Assembly: GCA_023431055.1 (NCBI GenBank)
Contig: JAEYXX010000048.1
Span: 1 to 64,000 of the forward strand
Direction of reading: 5' to 3'
DNA from: Pseudomonadota bacterium
GTDB lineage: Bacteria; Pseudomonadota; Gammaproteobacteria; Pseudomonadales; Pseudomonadaceae
DNA: 64,000 bases
Shown here: positions 56,424-64,000 of the stretch, piece after piece
How positions within the stretch are numbered: the first letter of the stretch is position 1
Layout of the letters: every line of letters starts with the position of its first letter
The notes under the pieces: generated by a model
Told to the model about the DNA's origin: nothing
The model's database searches: none
The model's input: the letters and a program-made list of their open reading frames with translations, nothing else
Position numbers and translations under genes: made by a program

Positions 56424-57473
56424 GTGACTTCCCCCTTGCGTATTGCCTTGATCGGCGCCGGTGTCATGGGCCGTCAGCATCACCAGCACCTGCAGACACT
56501 CGCCGAAGCGCAGCTGTGCGCCATCGCCGACCCCGGCCCGCAGGCCGAGGCGTTCGCCGCCGAGTGCGGCGTGGCGTATTTCGCCGACTACCGGCAGATG
56601 CTGGACGAGGCTCGTCCCGAAGCGGTGATCGTCGCCAACCCCAACGCCCTGCATGTCAGCACCGCGCTCGACTGCATTGCCGCCGGCGTGCCGGTGCTGC
56701 TGGAAAAACCGGTGGGCGTGCATCTTGATGAAGTGCGCGAGCTGGTGTCGGCCAGCGAGCGCACTGGCGTACCGGTGCTGGTCGGTCATCATCGCCGGCA
56801 CAACCCGCTGATCGCCCGAGCACGTGAGCTGATCGAGCAAGGCACGCTGGGACGGCTGACTACGGTGACTGCGCTATGGCAGGTGCAAAAGCCCGACAGT
56901 TACTACGACATTCCATGGCGCCGCGAGGCCGGTGCCGGGATGTTGCTGACCAATCTGATTCATGACCTCGATCTGCTGCGCCACCTGTGCGGCGAGGTGC
57001 GCCAGGTGCAGGCCATCACCAGCAACGGCGTGCGTGGCTTCGCCAATGAGGACAGCGCTGCGGTGCTACTGCAGTTCGAAGGCGGTGCGCTGGGCAGCCT
57101 TACCGGCTCTGACGCCGCCGCGGCGCCCTGGAGCTGGGAGCTGACATCGGGCGAGAACCCGGTCTACCCGCGCCAGGCCGACCAACCCTGCTACCTGCTC
57201 GCTGGCACGCATGGTGCCCTGAGCATTCCGCAGCTCAAATGCTGGCACTACTCCGAGGCCGGCGCCGGTTGGCATCAGCCGCTGCAGCAGGTGCATGAGC
57301 GCTTCGAAGCCGACGAAGCCTTGCGCCGTCAGCTCCTGCATTTCATCGAGGTCGCCCGTGGCCAGGCGCAGCCGCTGGTCAGCGCCGCCGATGCCGGTCG
57401 TACCCTGGCGCTGGTCGAGGCCATTCGCCAGGCGGCGGAGAGCGGACAGGCCAGCACCCCCGAAACCATCTGA
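56424..57473 (+). CDS. Gfo/Idh/MocA family NAD(P)-dependent oxidoreductase
   Basis: 349 residues, GTG start behind AGAGGA. Rossmann fold LRIALIGAGVMGRQHHQHL, then the catalytic Lys in VLLEKPVGVHL and the C-terminal alpha/beta domain with GAGMLLTNLIHDLDLLRHL (His-Asp pair). The family oxidises secondary alcohols of sugars, inositols and some hydroaromatic acids. It is paired with a TIM-barrel isomerase/dehydratase 13 bases downstream and controlled by the GGAAC-N3-GTTCY dyad. A hydroaromatic substrate is inferred from the neighbourhood only. Confidence 0.88.
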   Translation: MTSPLRIALIGAGVMGRQHHQHLQTLAEAQLCAIADPGPQAEAFAAECGVAYFADYRQMLDEARPEAVIVANPNALHVSTALDCIAAGVPVLLEKPVGVHLDEVRELVSASERTGVPVLVGHHRRHNPLIARARELIEQGTLGRLTTVTALWQVQKPDSYYDIPWRREAGAGMLLTNLIHDLDLLRHLCGEVRQVQAITSNGVRGFANEDSAAVLLQFEGGALGSLTGSDAAAAPWSWELTSGENPVYPRQADQPCYLLAGTHGALSIPQLKCWHYSEAGAGWHQPLQQVHERFEADEALRRQLLHFIEVARGQAQPLVSAADAGRTLALVEAIRQAAESGQASTPETI

Positions 57474-57486
57474 TCAGAGAGTCATC

Positions 57487-58305
57487 ATGAGCGAACGCAT
57501 TCTGTCACTGGCAGCCCTGACCGTACTCGAGCTGTCACCACCGGAGATGGTCGAAGTCGCCGCGCGCGCCGGTTACAGCCATGTTGGCTTGCGCCTGGTG
57601 CCGGCCACGCCGGAGGAGCACCACTTCCCGTTGGTAGCCGATGCCGCTCTGCGCGCGCAGACGTTGCAACGCCTGCGCGACACCGGCGTTCGGGTGCTCG
57701 ACGTAGAAATACTGCGTCTGAAACCGGATACCCGTGTCGCCGATTTCGAAGCGATCCTCGCCGTGGGAGCCGAATGCGGTGCCAGCGAACTGCTGGTGGC
57801 CGGCAACGATCCAGACGAGGCACGCCTGACCGACAACTTTGCTGCGCTCTGTGATCTGTCCGCGCCGTACGGCCTGCATCCGCACCTGGAGTTCATGCCC
57901 TGGACCGACGCTCGCGACCTGCCCCAGGCGGCGCGTATCGTCAACGCGGCGGGGCGCAGCAATGGTTGCGTACTGGTCGATGCCTTTCACTTCGACCGCT
58001 CGGCCTCGCGTCTGCAGGACCTGGCAGCCATGCCTGCCGAACGTTTGCGCTACGCTCAGTTGTGCGATGTAGCCGGGCCGCGCCCGGATGACATGGCGGA
58101 AATCCTGCGCCAGGCGCGCAACGAGCGGCGTTTCCCCGGCGAGGGCGATTGCGACCTGCCGGGCTTGCTGCGAACCCTGCCGGCGAACATTCCGCTGAGC
58201 CTGGAAATTCCCACTCGGCAATTGCTGGAGCAGGGCGTCAGCGCGTTGCAGCGGGCCAGCATGGCGCTGGAGAAGACACGGCAGGTGCTTGACCGTCAGT
58301 CGTAA
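57487..58305 (+). CDS. AP-endonuclease-2 type TIM-barrel protein (sugar phosphate isomerase/epimerase family)
   Basis: 272 residues from ATG 57487; the longer frame lies in the previous gene. TIM barrel with likely metal ligands in LEFMPWTDA, VLVDAFHFDRS, LCDVAGPR and SLEIPTRQ. The fold is that of AsbF/QuiC-type dehydroshikimate dehydratases and of many epimerases. It is separate from QuiC (59483), so it probably acts on another intermediate. Co-transcribed with the Gfo dehydrogenase. Confidence 0.82.
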   Translation: MSERILSLAALTVLELSPPEMVEVAARAGYSHVGLRLVPATPEEHHFPLVADAALRAQTLQRLRDTGVRVLDVEILRLKPDTRVADFEAILAVGAECGASELLVAGNDPDEARLTDNFAALCDLSAPYGLHPHLEFMPWTDARDLPQAARIVNAAGRSNGCVLVDAFHFDRSASRLQDLAAMPAERLRYAQLCDVAGPRPDDMAEILRQARNERRFPGEGDCDLPGLLRTLPANIPLSLEIPTRQLLEQGVSALQRASMALEKTRQVLDRQS

Positions 58306-58410
58306 TCCCGCCAGCCGTTGCCGCAGCCGATATAGGCGCTGCTCGGTTGCGGCCTGTATAGTTAGTTGTCTTGCTATCTTTTTGCGGCGCGTCCGCTTCC
58401 CGGGTATTTC

Positions 58411-59295
58411 ATGAGCATCACTCCATTGTCCGGCGCCAATCATCCGCTCAAGGGGATCGGCCTGATGGTGCTGGCGACCTTCCTGTTCGCCAGTCACGAT
58501 GCCATGTCCAAATACCTGTCGGGTTTCTACCCGATCATCCTCATCGTCTGGGCGCGCTACATGGTGCACACCCTATTGATGGCCGGCATCTTCCTGCCGC
58601 AATCCGGCCTGCGTGTGCTGCGCACCAAACGTCCTGGTCTGCAGGTGTTGCGGGCACTGTGCCTGCTGGGCGTCAGCCTGCTGTTCACCACCGGCCTGAT
58701 GTTCATTCCGCTGGCTGAGGCGACCTCGGTGATCTTTCTCGCGCCTTTGCTGGTGACCGCGCTGTCGGTGCCGCTACTTGGCGAGCGCGTCAGCGCAGGG
58801 CAGTGGGCGGCGGTGATCATCGGCTTCATCGGCGTGCTGATTATCGTGCATCCCGGCGGCAGCCTGTTCACGCCGGCCGTGCTGCTACCGCTGAGCGCCG
58901 CGCTGTGTTTCAGCTTCTATCAGATTCTCACCCGACGTCTGAGCGAAGTGGACAGTGCCACCACCAGCAACTTCTTCGCTGGCCTGGTCAACACCCTGGT
59001 GATGAGCCTGCTGGTGCCGTTCTTCTGGCATGTCCCCAGCATCACCCATGGCCTGATGATGCTGGCGCTGGGCGGTTGTGGCATGGCGGCGCATCTGTTG
59101 CTGACCCATGCCTTTCGTCACGCGGCCCCGGCGTTGCTGGCCCCATTCGGTTATGTGCAGATCGTCTTCGCCGGCCTGCTGGGTTTGCTGGTGTTCAAAC
59201 ACACACCCGATACCACGGCGCTGATCGGCATCCTCATCATCTGCCTCAGTGGCCTCGCGGCCGCCTGGCAGAGCCGGCGACAGTCGCGTAAATAA
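58411..59295 (+). CDS. DMT-superfamily (EamA) transporter
   Basis: 294 residues from ATG 58411; a TTG at 58366 is less likely. Ten helices in two EamA repeats (residues ~15-145 and ~155-290), with LMVLATFLFASHDAMSKYL and the second repeat PLSAALCFSFYQILTRRLSE. Drug/metabolite transporter; direction and substrate unknown. It is 105 bases after the TIM-barrel gene and probably in the same unit. Confidence 0.88.
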   Translation: MSITPLSGANHPLKGIGLMVLATFLFASHDAMSKYLSGFYPIILIVWARYMVHTLLMAGIFLPQSGLRVLRTKRPGLQVLRALCLLGVSLLFTTGLMFIPLAEATSVIFLAPLLVTALSVPLLGERVSAGQWAAVIIGFIGVLIIVHPGGSLFTPAVLLPLSAALCFSFYQILTRRLSEVDSATTSNFFAGLVNTLVMSLLVPFFWHVPSITHGLMMLALGGCGMAAHLLLTHAFRHAAPALLAPFGYVQIVFAGLLGLLVFKHTPDTTALIGILIICLSGLAAAWQSRRQSRK

Positions 59296-59300
59296 CCATT

Positions 59301-59336
59301 GTTCGATTATCGAACGGAAAACTAACCAGTTCGTTC
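59301..59336. promoter_or_regulatory. Composite operator upstream of quiC
   Basis: GTTCGATTATCGAAC (59301-59315, perfect GTTCGAT-T-ATCGAAC dyad) then ACTAACCAGTTCGTTC (59321-59336). The second is the exact reverse complement of 55182-55197. It lies 150 bases before the quiC ATG and directly after the DMT gene. Confidence 0.78.
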
Positions 59337-59411
59337 ATTTTGAATTGCTGATCTGCATTGCCCTGCCAATAATCCTGGCTACGAACAATCCATGAGCGCC
59401 GACCAACCGGC

Positions 59412-59446
59412 GAGTGAGGGCTCTGGAGTCTCTCGGTCCCTCACTC
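59412..59446 (+). other. Hairpin in the quiC leader
   Basis: GAGTGAGGG and CCCTCACTC form a perfect 9-bp stem with a 17-base loop in the 5' untranslated region, 37 bases before the quiC start. Its role is unknown; it may influence mRNA stability or ribosome access. Confidence 0.45.
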
Positions 59447-59482
59447 TGCCCACCACGGCGCCGCCTCAGCCCGGAGCCGTCT

Positions 59483-61390
59483 ATGCAGCGTTCAATTGCC
59501 ACCGTTTCCCTTAGCGGTACCCTGCCCGAGAAGCTCGAAGCCATTGCTGCTGCCGGCTTCGACGGTGTGGAAATCTTCGAGAACGACCTGCTCTACTACG
59601 ACGGCAGCCCCAGCGAAATCCGCAAGCGCTGCGCCGATCTTGGCTTGGCCATCACCCTGTTCCAGCCGTTTCGTGATTTCGAAGGCTGTCGCCGCGACCG
59701 CCTGCAGCGCAACATTGACCGCGCCGAACGCAAGTTCGACCTGATGCAGGAGCTGGGCACCGACCTGGTGCTGGTGTGCAGCAACGTCGCCGCCGACTCG
59801 CTGGGCGATGATGAAATCCTCATCGATGACTTGCGCCTGCTCGGCGAACGTGCCGGCGTACGTGGCCTGCGCATCGGTTATGAAGCGCTGGCCTGGGGGC
59901 GTCACGTCAACACCTACCAGCAGGTATGGAACCTGGTGCGCCAGGCCGACCATCCGGCTGTCGGGGTGATCCTCGACAGTTTCCACACCCTGTCGCTCAA
60001 GGGCGATCCGGCGGCCATCGCCGATATTCCCGGCGACAAGATCTTCTTCGTGCAGATGGCCGATGCGCCGATTCTGGCAATGGACGTGCTGGAGTGGAGT
60101 CGACATTTCCGCTGTTTCCCTGGGCAGGGTGAATTCGATCTGGCGGGCTTCCTCGCTCCCATCCTGCGTAGCGGTTATCGCGGCCCATTGTCGCTGGAGA
60201 TCTTCAACGATGGATTCCGCGCCGCGCCACCCCGGCAGAACGCCGCCGACGGCCTGCGCTCGCTGCTCTACCTCGAGGAAAAGACCCACAAGCGACTGGA
60301 GAAAGAGGGTCATCAGATCGAGCCGGGCGTGCTCTTCACCCCACCTGCTGCCCACCGCTACGACGGCGTCGAGTTTCTCGAGTTCGCTGTCGACGAGGCC
60401 GTCGGCGCGCGTCTGTCCGGCTGGTTGGAGCGCCTGGGCTTTGCCCGTGCCGGGCAGCATCGTTCCAAGGACGTCAGCCTGCTGCGTCAGGGTGATATCA
60501 ATATCGTGCTCAATGCCGAGCCTTACTCCTTTGCCCACAACTTCTTCGAGTCGCACGGCCCTTCGCTCTGCGCCACTGCGCTGCGCGTCAGGAACGGCGC
60601 GCAGGCACTGCAGCGTGCCTGCGACTACCGCGGCCAGCCCTATCGGGGCCTGGTCGGGCCCAACGAGCGGGAAATTCCAGCCGTGCGCGCACCGGACGGT
60701 AGCCTGATCTATCTGGTAGAGCAGGGCGGAGAAGGGCAGACCATCTACGACACCGATTTCAGCCTCGATGCCAGCGCCCAGGTCAGCGGCGGGCTGCAAC
60801 GGATCGATCACATGGCGTTGGCGCTGCCGGCCGATTCGCTCGACAGCTGGGTGCTGTTCTACAAGAGCCTGCTGGATTTCGAGGCCGACGACGAGGTGGT
60901 GCTGCCCGATCCCTACGGGCTGGTGAAAAGCCGGGCGATTCGCAGTCGTTGCAGCTCGATCCGCCTGCCGCTGAACATCTCCGAGAACCGCAACACCGCC
61001 ATCGCCCATGCGCTTTCCAGCTATCAGGGCTCCGGTGTGCATCACATCGCTTTCTCTTGCGACGACATCTTCGCCGAGGTGGCGCGGGCCAAGGAAGCCG
61101 GCGTTCCGCTGCTGGAGATTCCGCTGAACTACTACGACGACCTGGCCGCACGCTTCGACTTCGACGACGAGTTCCTCAGCGAGCTGGCCTACTACAACGT
61201 GCTCTACGACCGTGATGCCCAGGGTGGCGAGCTGTTCCACGTATACACCGAGCCGTTCGAGGAGCGCTTCTTCTTCGAAATCATCCAGCGCAAGGGTGGC
61301 TACGTGGGCTACGGTGCGGCCAACGTCGCGGTACGCCTGGCGGCCATGGCCAAGGCGCGCAGCGGCGGTTTGAAGCGGCCGCGGCTGTAA
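59483..61390 (+). CDS. quiC: 3-dehydroshikimate dehydratase QuiC, fused form
   Basis: 635 residues from ATG 59483 (GGAG upstream); the open frame from 59414 is leader. Converts 3-dehydroshikimate to protocatechuate. The N-terminal TIM barrel (1-~280) keeps the metal ligands Glu134 (GYEALAWG), Asp165 and His168 (VILDSFHTL), Gln191 (FVQMADAP) and Glu239 (LSLEIFND). The C-terminal half (~310-635) is a 4-hydroxyphenylpyruvate-dioxygenase-like vicinal oxygen chelate domain (RIDHMALALP; GVHHIAFSCDD; ERFFFEIIQRKGGYVGYG). This is the QuiC1 fusion described in P. putida. Confidence 0.95.
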   Translation: MQRSIATVSLSGTLPEKLEAIAAAGFDGVEIFENDLLYYDGSPSEIRKRCADLGLAITLFQPFRDFEGCRRDRLQRNIDRAERKFDLMQELGTDLVLVCSNVAADSLGDDEILIDDLRLLGERAGVRGLRIGYEALAWGRHVNTYQQVWNLVRQADHPAVGVILDSFHTLSLKGDPAAIADIPGDKIFFVQMADAPILAMDVLEWSRHFRCFPGQGEFDLAGFLAPILRSGYRGPLSLEIFNDGFRAAPPRQNAADGLRSLLYLEEKTHKRLEKEGHQIEPGVLFTPPAAHRYDGVEFLEFAVDEAVGARLSGWLERLGFARAGQHRSKDVSLLRQGDINIVLNAEPYSFAHNFFESHGPSLCATALRVRNGAQALQRACDYRGQPYRGLVGPNEREIPAVRAPDGSLIYLVEQGGEGQTIYDTDFSLDASAQVSGGLQRIDHMALALPADSLDSWVLFYKSLLDFEADDEVVLPDPYGLVKSRAIRSRCSSIRLPLNISENRNTAIAHALSSYQGSGVHHIAFSCDDIFAEVARAKEAGVPLLEIPLNYYDDLAARFDFDDEFLSELAYYNVLYDRDAQGGELFHVYTEPFEERFFFEIIQRKGGYVGYGAANVAVRLAAMAKARSGGLKRPRL

Positions 61391-61487
61391 GGTGGGCGAT
61401 GCGGCAACCCTTCGGTTGCCGCTGCACGACGTCTGTGCGGCCTGCCATAATCCGCACTACCAATACCTATAAAAAGACCATTGCCGT

Positions 61488-62159
61488 ATGACCGAAGCCG
61501 TTGCCAACCTGGCCACCCAACCTACCGAGGTGGTGCGCAAGGTACGTAAGAACAATCCGGAGAAGACCCGCGAGAGCATTCTCCAGGCCGCCATCACGGA
61601 GTTCGTCCAGCAGGGCCTGTCCGGGGCTCGCGTGGATGCCATCGCCGAGCGTACCGCGACCTCGAAGCGGATGATCTACTACTACTTCGGCAGCAAGGAG
61701 CAGCTCTACCTCGAGGTACTGGTCAAACTCTACGGTGACATTCGCGGTACCGAGAGTCGCCTCGACCTGGCGTCCCTGCCGCCGGTGCTGGCGATCCGCA
61801 GGCTGGTGGAGTTCACCTTCGATCACCACGACCGCAACGTCGACTTCGTGCGAATCGTCAGTATCGAGAACATCCACTACGGTGAGTACGTCAAGCAGTC
61901 ACCGGCCATCCGCCAGATGAGCAACGTGGTGCTCGATACCCTCGGCAAGACCTTGCGGCGCGGTGCGCAAGAGGGCGTGTTCCGCCCGGGTATCGATGTG
62001 CTCGACGTGCACCTGCTGATCAGCTCGTTCTGCTTCTATCGGGTGTCCAACCGCCACACCTTCGGTGAAATCTTCCAGATCGACCTGCCTGACGAACAGG
62101 TCAAGCAACGCCACAAGACGATGATCTGCGACGCCGTGCTGCGTTATATCCAGGGCTGA
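61488..62159 (+). CDS. TetR-family regulator of quinate/shikimate genes
   Basis: 223 residues. HTH at about 28-72 (TRESILQAAITEFVQQGLSG, then RTATSKRMIYYYFGSKEQLY). Helical effector domain to the end. In P. aeruginosa a similar TetR gene sits between the quiC and aroE homologues. Likely controls quiC, aroQ-aroE and perhaps tctBAC by the AACYRGTT word shared at 55182, 59321 and 63559 (inference). A 97-base gap separates it from quiC. Confidence 0.85.
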   Translation: MTEAVANLATQPTEVVRKVRKNNPEKTRESILQAAITEFVQQGLSGARVDAIAERTATSKRMIYYYFGSKEQLYLEVLVKLYGDIRGTESRLDLASLPPVLAIRRLVEFTFDHHDRNVDFVRIVSIENIHYGEYVKQSPAIRQMSNVVLDTLGKTLRRGAQEGVFRPGIDVLDVHLLISSFCFYRVSNRHTFGEIFQIDLPDEQVKQRHKTMICDAVLRYIQG

Positions 62160-62166
62160 GCAGATA

Positions 62167-62210
62167 TGAAAAGGCCCCTGGCAGGGTTGTCGCTGCCAGG
62201 GGCCTTTTCA
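62167..62210. terminator. Bidirectional terminator between the TetR gene and aroE
   Basis: Arms TGAAAAGGCCCCTGGCAG and CTGCCAGGGGCCTTTTCA form a perfect 18-bp stem with an 8-base loop. T/A-runs are inside both arms, so it serves both convergent genes. Confidence 0.92.
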
Positions 62211-62219
62211 TGCGTGGGC

Positions 62220-63071
62220 TCAGAAGCTGGCGAAGTGCGCCTGCATGCGTTCGGCATCGGCCGGGCGGCCGCTGAACAGCTCGAACGCCTTGACCGCCTG
62301 GAACACCGCCATGGTCCCGCCATCCAGCGTGTGGCAGCCTAGCGCGCGGGCGTGACGCAACAGTTCGGTCTCCAGCGGGAAATAGATGATCTCCGCGACC
62401 CACAACCCAGCGTGCAGCAGCTCCACCGGAAGTGGCGTACCTGGCAGCTTGGCCATGCCGACCGGGGTGGTGTTGACCAGGCCGTCGGCTGCGGCGACTT
62501 CGCAGGCCAGGTCCTCACCTGCGACGGCGCGCTCGCTACCAAAGTGAGCATTGAGGTTGTCCGCCAGAGCCTGGGCGCGGCCTGGCTCTACTTCGAAAAT
62601 GCACAGGCGCTCCACGCCTTCGGCAAGCAGGGCATGCGCCACGGCTGCACCGGCCCCCCCTGCGCCCATCTGCACCACGCGACGGCGGTCCACGTTGGGC
62701 AGGCCACGCCTAAAGCCCTCGGCGAAGCCCAGGCAGTCGGTGTTGTGGCCGACGCGCTTGCCGTCCTTGAGCACCACGGTGTTCACCGCGCCAATGCCAC
62801 GCGCCTCGCTCGACAGCTCGTCGAGCAGCGGGATGATCGCCTGCTTGGCCGGGAAGGTGATGTTGAGGCCGGTAAAGCCCATATGCTGCGCCGCATCAAG
62901 CAGGCTTGGCAAAGCATCGAGGTCGAGGCCCAACTGTTCGAGGTCGATCAGGCGGTAGAGGTAGCGCAGCCCCTGCGCATCGCCTTCGCGTTCGTGCATG
63001 GCTGGCGTGCGGGAGGCCTGGATACCCTTGCCGATAAGGCCGGCGAGGATGCCACTGGTAACGGAGGACAT
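62220..63071 (-). CDS. aroE: Quinate/shikimate 5-dehydrogenase, catabolic NAD type
   Basis: 283 residues. Oxidises shikimate (and probably quinate) to the 3-dehydro acid. Substrate motif GIQASRTPAMHEREG in place of the SxSPxMHN of biosynthetic AroE. Catalytic Lys76 in ITFPAKQAI and Asp112 in GHNTDCLGF; Rossmann loop MGAGGAGAAV near 135-144. At the end of beta-2 there is Glu160 (CIFEVEPGRAQ) in place of the NADPH-binding NRT, which favours NAD+ and a catabolic role. Five bases after aroQ. Confidence 0.92.
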   Translation of the reverse strand: MSSVTSGILAGLIGKGIQASRTPAMHEREGDAQGLRYLYRLIDLEQLGLDLDALPSLLDAAQHMGFTGLNITFPAKQAIIPLLDELSSEARGIGAVNTVVLKDGKRVGHNTDCLGFAEGFRRGLPNVDRRRVVQMGAGGAGAAVAHALLAEGVERLCIFEVEPGRAQALADNLNAHFGSERAVAGEDLACEVAAADGLVNTTPVGMAKLPGTPLPVELLHAGLWVAEIIYFPLETELLRHARALGCHTLDGGTMAVFQAVKAFELFSGRPADAERMQAHFASF

Positions 63072-63076
63072 GCTTC

Positions 63077-63517
63077 TTAACCCTTGAGCGATTGAGCGAA
63101 GTACTGCAGACCCAGTCGGTAGCCCTGACTACCGAGCCCGCAAATGACACCGACGGCGATCGGCGAGACGAACGAGTGATGACGGAACGGCTCACGTTTG
63201 TGCACGTTGGACAGATGCACCTCGATGACCGGCAGTTCGCTGGCCACCAGGGCATCGCGGATGGCCACCGAGGTATGGGTCCAGGCCGCCGGGTTGATCA
63301 GGATGCCGGCGCAGCGCCCACGCGCGGCATGAATCCAGTCGAGCAGTTCACCTTCGTTATTGGTCTGACGAAACTCGATCTTCAAGCCGTGTTCGGCGGC
63401 CGTGTCTGCGCAGAGTTGGGAGATGTCGGCTAGGGTCTCATGCCCGTAGGTGGCCGGTTCGCGCGTGCCGAGCAGGTTCAGATTGGGGCCATTGAGTACC
63501 AGAATGCAGGGCGTCAT
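63077..63517 (-). CDS. aroQ: Type II 3-dehydroquinate dehydratase
   Basis: 146 residues. Interconverts 3-dehydroquinate and 3-dehydroshikimate. Signature [21 protein letters not shown] with Tyr24; Asn75 in [12 protein letters not shown]; catalytic His101 in [12 protein letters not shown]. Linked to catabolic aroE and quiC, so probably the quinate-degrading copy. Two operator-like words lie upstream. Confidence 0.95.
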   Translation of the reverse strand: MTPCILVLNGPNLNLLGTREPATYGHETLADISQLCADTAAEHGLKIEFRQTNNEGELLDWIHAARGRCAGILINPAAWTHTSVAIRDALVASELPVIEVHLSNVHKREPFRHHSFVSPIAVGVICGLGSQGYRLGLQYFAQSLKG

Positions 63518-63558
63518 GGGCTGTCTCTTGTTGTTGTGACGTGACAGCGAGAAAAATG

Positions 63559-63573
63559 TACTAACTGGTTAAT
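63559..63573 (-). promoter_or_regulatory. AACTGGTT operator upstream of aroQ-aroE
   Basis: TACTAACTGGTTAAT (63559-63573) has a TAAC-N2-GTTA dyad. It agrees with 12 of 16 positions of the tct/quiC 16-mer extended by its ACA flank. 42 bases before the aroQ ATG, so it overlaps the likely promoter. Confidence 0.6.
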
Positions 63574-63699
63574 CCAGTCAATTGCGCGGCCTGCTCAGGG
63601 CCACTGACGAGCGCCGAAAAATATCTGAATAAAGTCTGAAAGCCAGGAATGGCAAGGCTTTTAAGCATCCAAGTCTGGATGATGTCTGTGCACAAAATG

Positions 63700-63714
63700 G
63701 TGCGATTATCGGAT
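63700..63714 (-). promoter_or_regulatory. PcaR-like box upstream of aroQ
   Basis: GTGCGATTATCGGAT; the reverse complement ATCCGATAATCGCAC matches 13 of 15 positions of the PcaR word, with an unbroken 12-base core. It lies ~180 bases before aroQ. The 314-base gap 63518-63831 holds this site, the AACTGGTT site, and the ppa terminator, but no convincing gene. Confidence 0.55.
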
Positions 63715-63788
63715 GCCGTAGGTGTGAGATGCAGGCGGCTGCATGGAAATGAGCGCTGTAAACCTTGTTCAGGGCGGGAGGCAGGCAT

Positions 63789-63815
63789 AAAAAAGCCGGC
63801 TTGTGGCCGGCTTTT
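63789..63815 (-). terminator. Terminator after ppa
   Basis: AAAAGCCGGC and GCCGGCTTTT around a 5-base loop; on the minus strand the T-run is extended to six. It lies 17 bases past the ppa stop codon. Confidence 0.9.
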
Positions 63816-63831
63816 CGGAGGTGGTCAGGGC

Positions 63832-64000
63832 TTATTTTTGATAAGCCGCGACTGCCTTGTTGATCAGGCTGCGGGCTTCTTCAGCGCCGCCCCAGCCTTC
63901 TACCTTGACCCACTTGCCCTTCTCGAGATCCTTGTAGTTCTCGAAGAAATGCTTGATCTGCTCGATCAGCAGCGCGGGCAGGTCGGTGTATTCCTGAACG
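63832..64000 (-). CDS. ppa: Inorganic pyrophosphatase, C-terminal part (partial)
   Basis: The last ~55 codons are present, ending AAYQK-stop at 63832. [20 protein letters not shown] followed by [18 protein letters not shown] is the typical C-terminal region of family I soluble pyrophosphatase, including the Tyr-Lys pair near the phosphate site. The catalytic Asp cluster lies beyond the window. A terminator follows. Confidence 0.93.
   Translation of the reverse strand, partial: VQEYTDLPALLIEQIKHFFENYKDLEKGKWVKVEGWGGAEEARSLINKAVAAYQK

Noticed and set aside
57487-58305. TIM-barrel gene considered as a second quiC
   Set aside because: It shares the fold and general metal-site layout only; length, neighbours and ligand contexts differ from QuiC, so no such function is assigned.
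59492-61240. 582-codon minus-strand open frame
   Set aside because: Antisense to quiC, whose metal ligands are all in place.
63561-63788. 75-codon minus-strand frame between ppa and aroQ
   Set aside because: No ribosome-binding site; it covers the predicted operator sites and aroQ promoter region.

Overview
The window is Pseudomonas chromosome. Gene order from the His-rich/ABC operon through the thioredoxin, nrdR, riboflavin, nusB-thiL-pgpA, ribA, B12 and dxs/ispA/xseB genes follows the well-known P. aeruginosa arrangement (recalled, not searched). The intergenic repeats are Pseudomonas REP types, built on GTAGGAGCGGCTTCAGCCG or GTGGGAGGGGCTTTAGCCG. GC content is high and several starts are GTG. 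The species cannot be fixed from the sequence; a mendocina/oleovorans/alcaligenes-like lineage is a guess.

Layout. (1) 1-2345: end of a TonB energising operon (ExbB end, ExbD, TonB, TPR protein), closed by a terminator. (2) 2480-5748: minus-strand zinc-starvation-type operon (His-rich DUF2796 protein, ABC ATPase, FtsX-like permease, DUF3299 protein) behind a Zur-like box. (3) 5818-8271: small conserved protein, CnoX-like thioredoxin, methyltransferase, YbaY-like lipoprotein. (4) 8418-17416: nrdR-ribD, FMN riboswitch, ribE, ribBX, ribH, nusB, thiL, pgpA, a solute-binding protein, a retropepsin-like protein, ribA and a membrane protein. (5) 17418-20430: B12-binding protein, and a BtuB-type receptor under a cobalamin riboswitch. 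(6) 20532-28415: dxs, ispA and xseB, with a single-chain acyl-CoA carboxylase and a frameshifted epoxide hydrolase lying between ispA and dxs, and a 229-bp MITE touching the dxs stop codon. (7) 28603-63517: a large aromatic and hydroaromatic catabolic island. (8) 63832-64000: C-terminus of inorganic pyrophosphatase.

The island encodes the whole protocatechuate branch of the beta-ketoadipate pathway: pcaQ-pcaHG, pcaR, pcaIJF and pcaBDC. Its feeders are pobA (4-hydroxybenzoate) and quiC, aroE and aroQ (quinate/shikimate to 3-dehydroshikimate to protocatechuate). Uptake and sensing genes are a TRAP transporter (dctPQM), an OprD-family porin, a TctABC system, a DMT-family carrier, an AEC-family carrier and a chemoreceptor. 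No pcaK is present.

The most interesting signals are regulatory words shared between separated transcription units. PcaR-like boxes sit before pcaR and pcaI, and also before dctPQM and aroQ-aroE. One composite operator, including an identical 16-mer in inverted orientation, sits before tctBAC and before quiC. A GGAAC-N3-GTTCY palindrome sits before a KstD-like FAD desaturase and, 14 kb away, before a Gfo/Idh/MocA dehydrogenase plus TIM-barrel pair. The last pairing suggests an uncharacterised ring-oxidation or desaturation branch feeding 4-hydroxybenzoate or protocatechuate.
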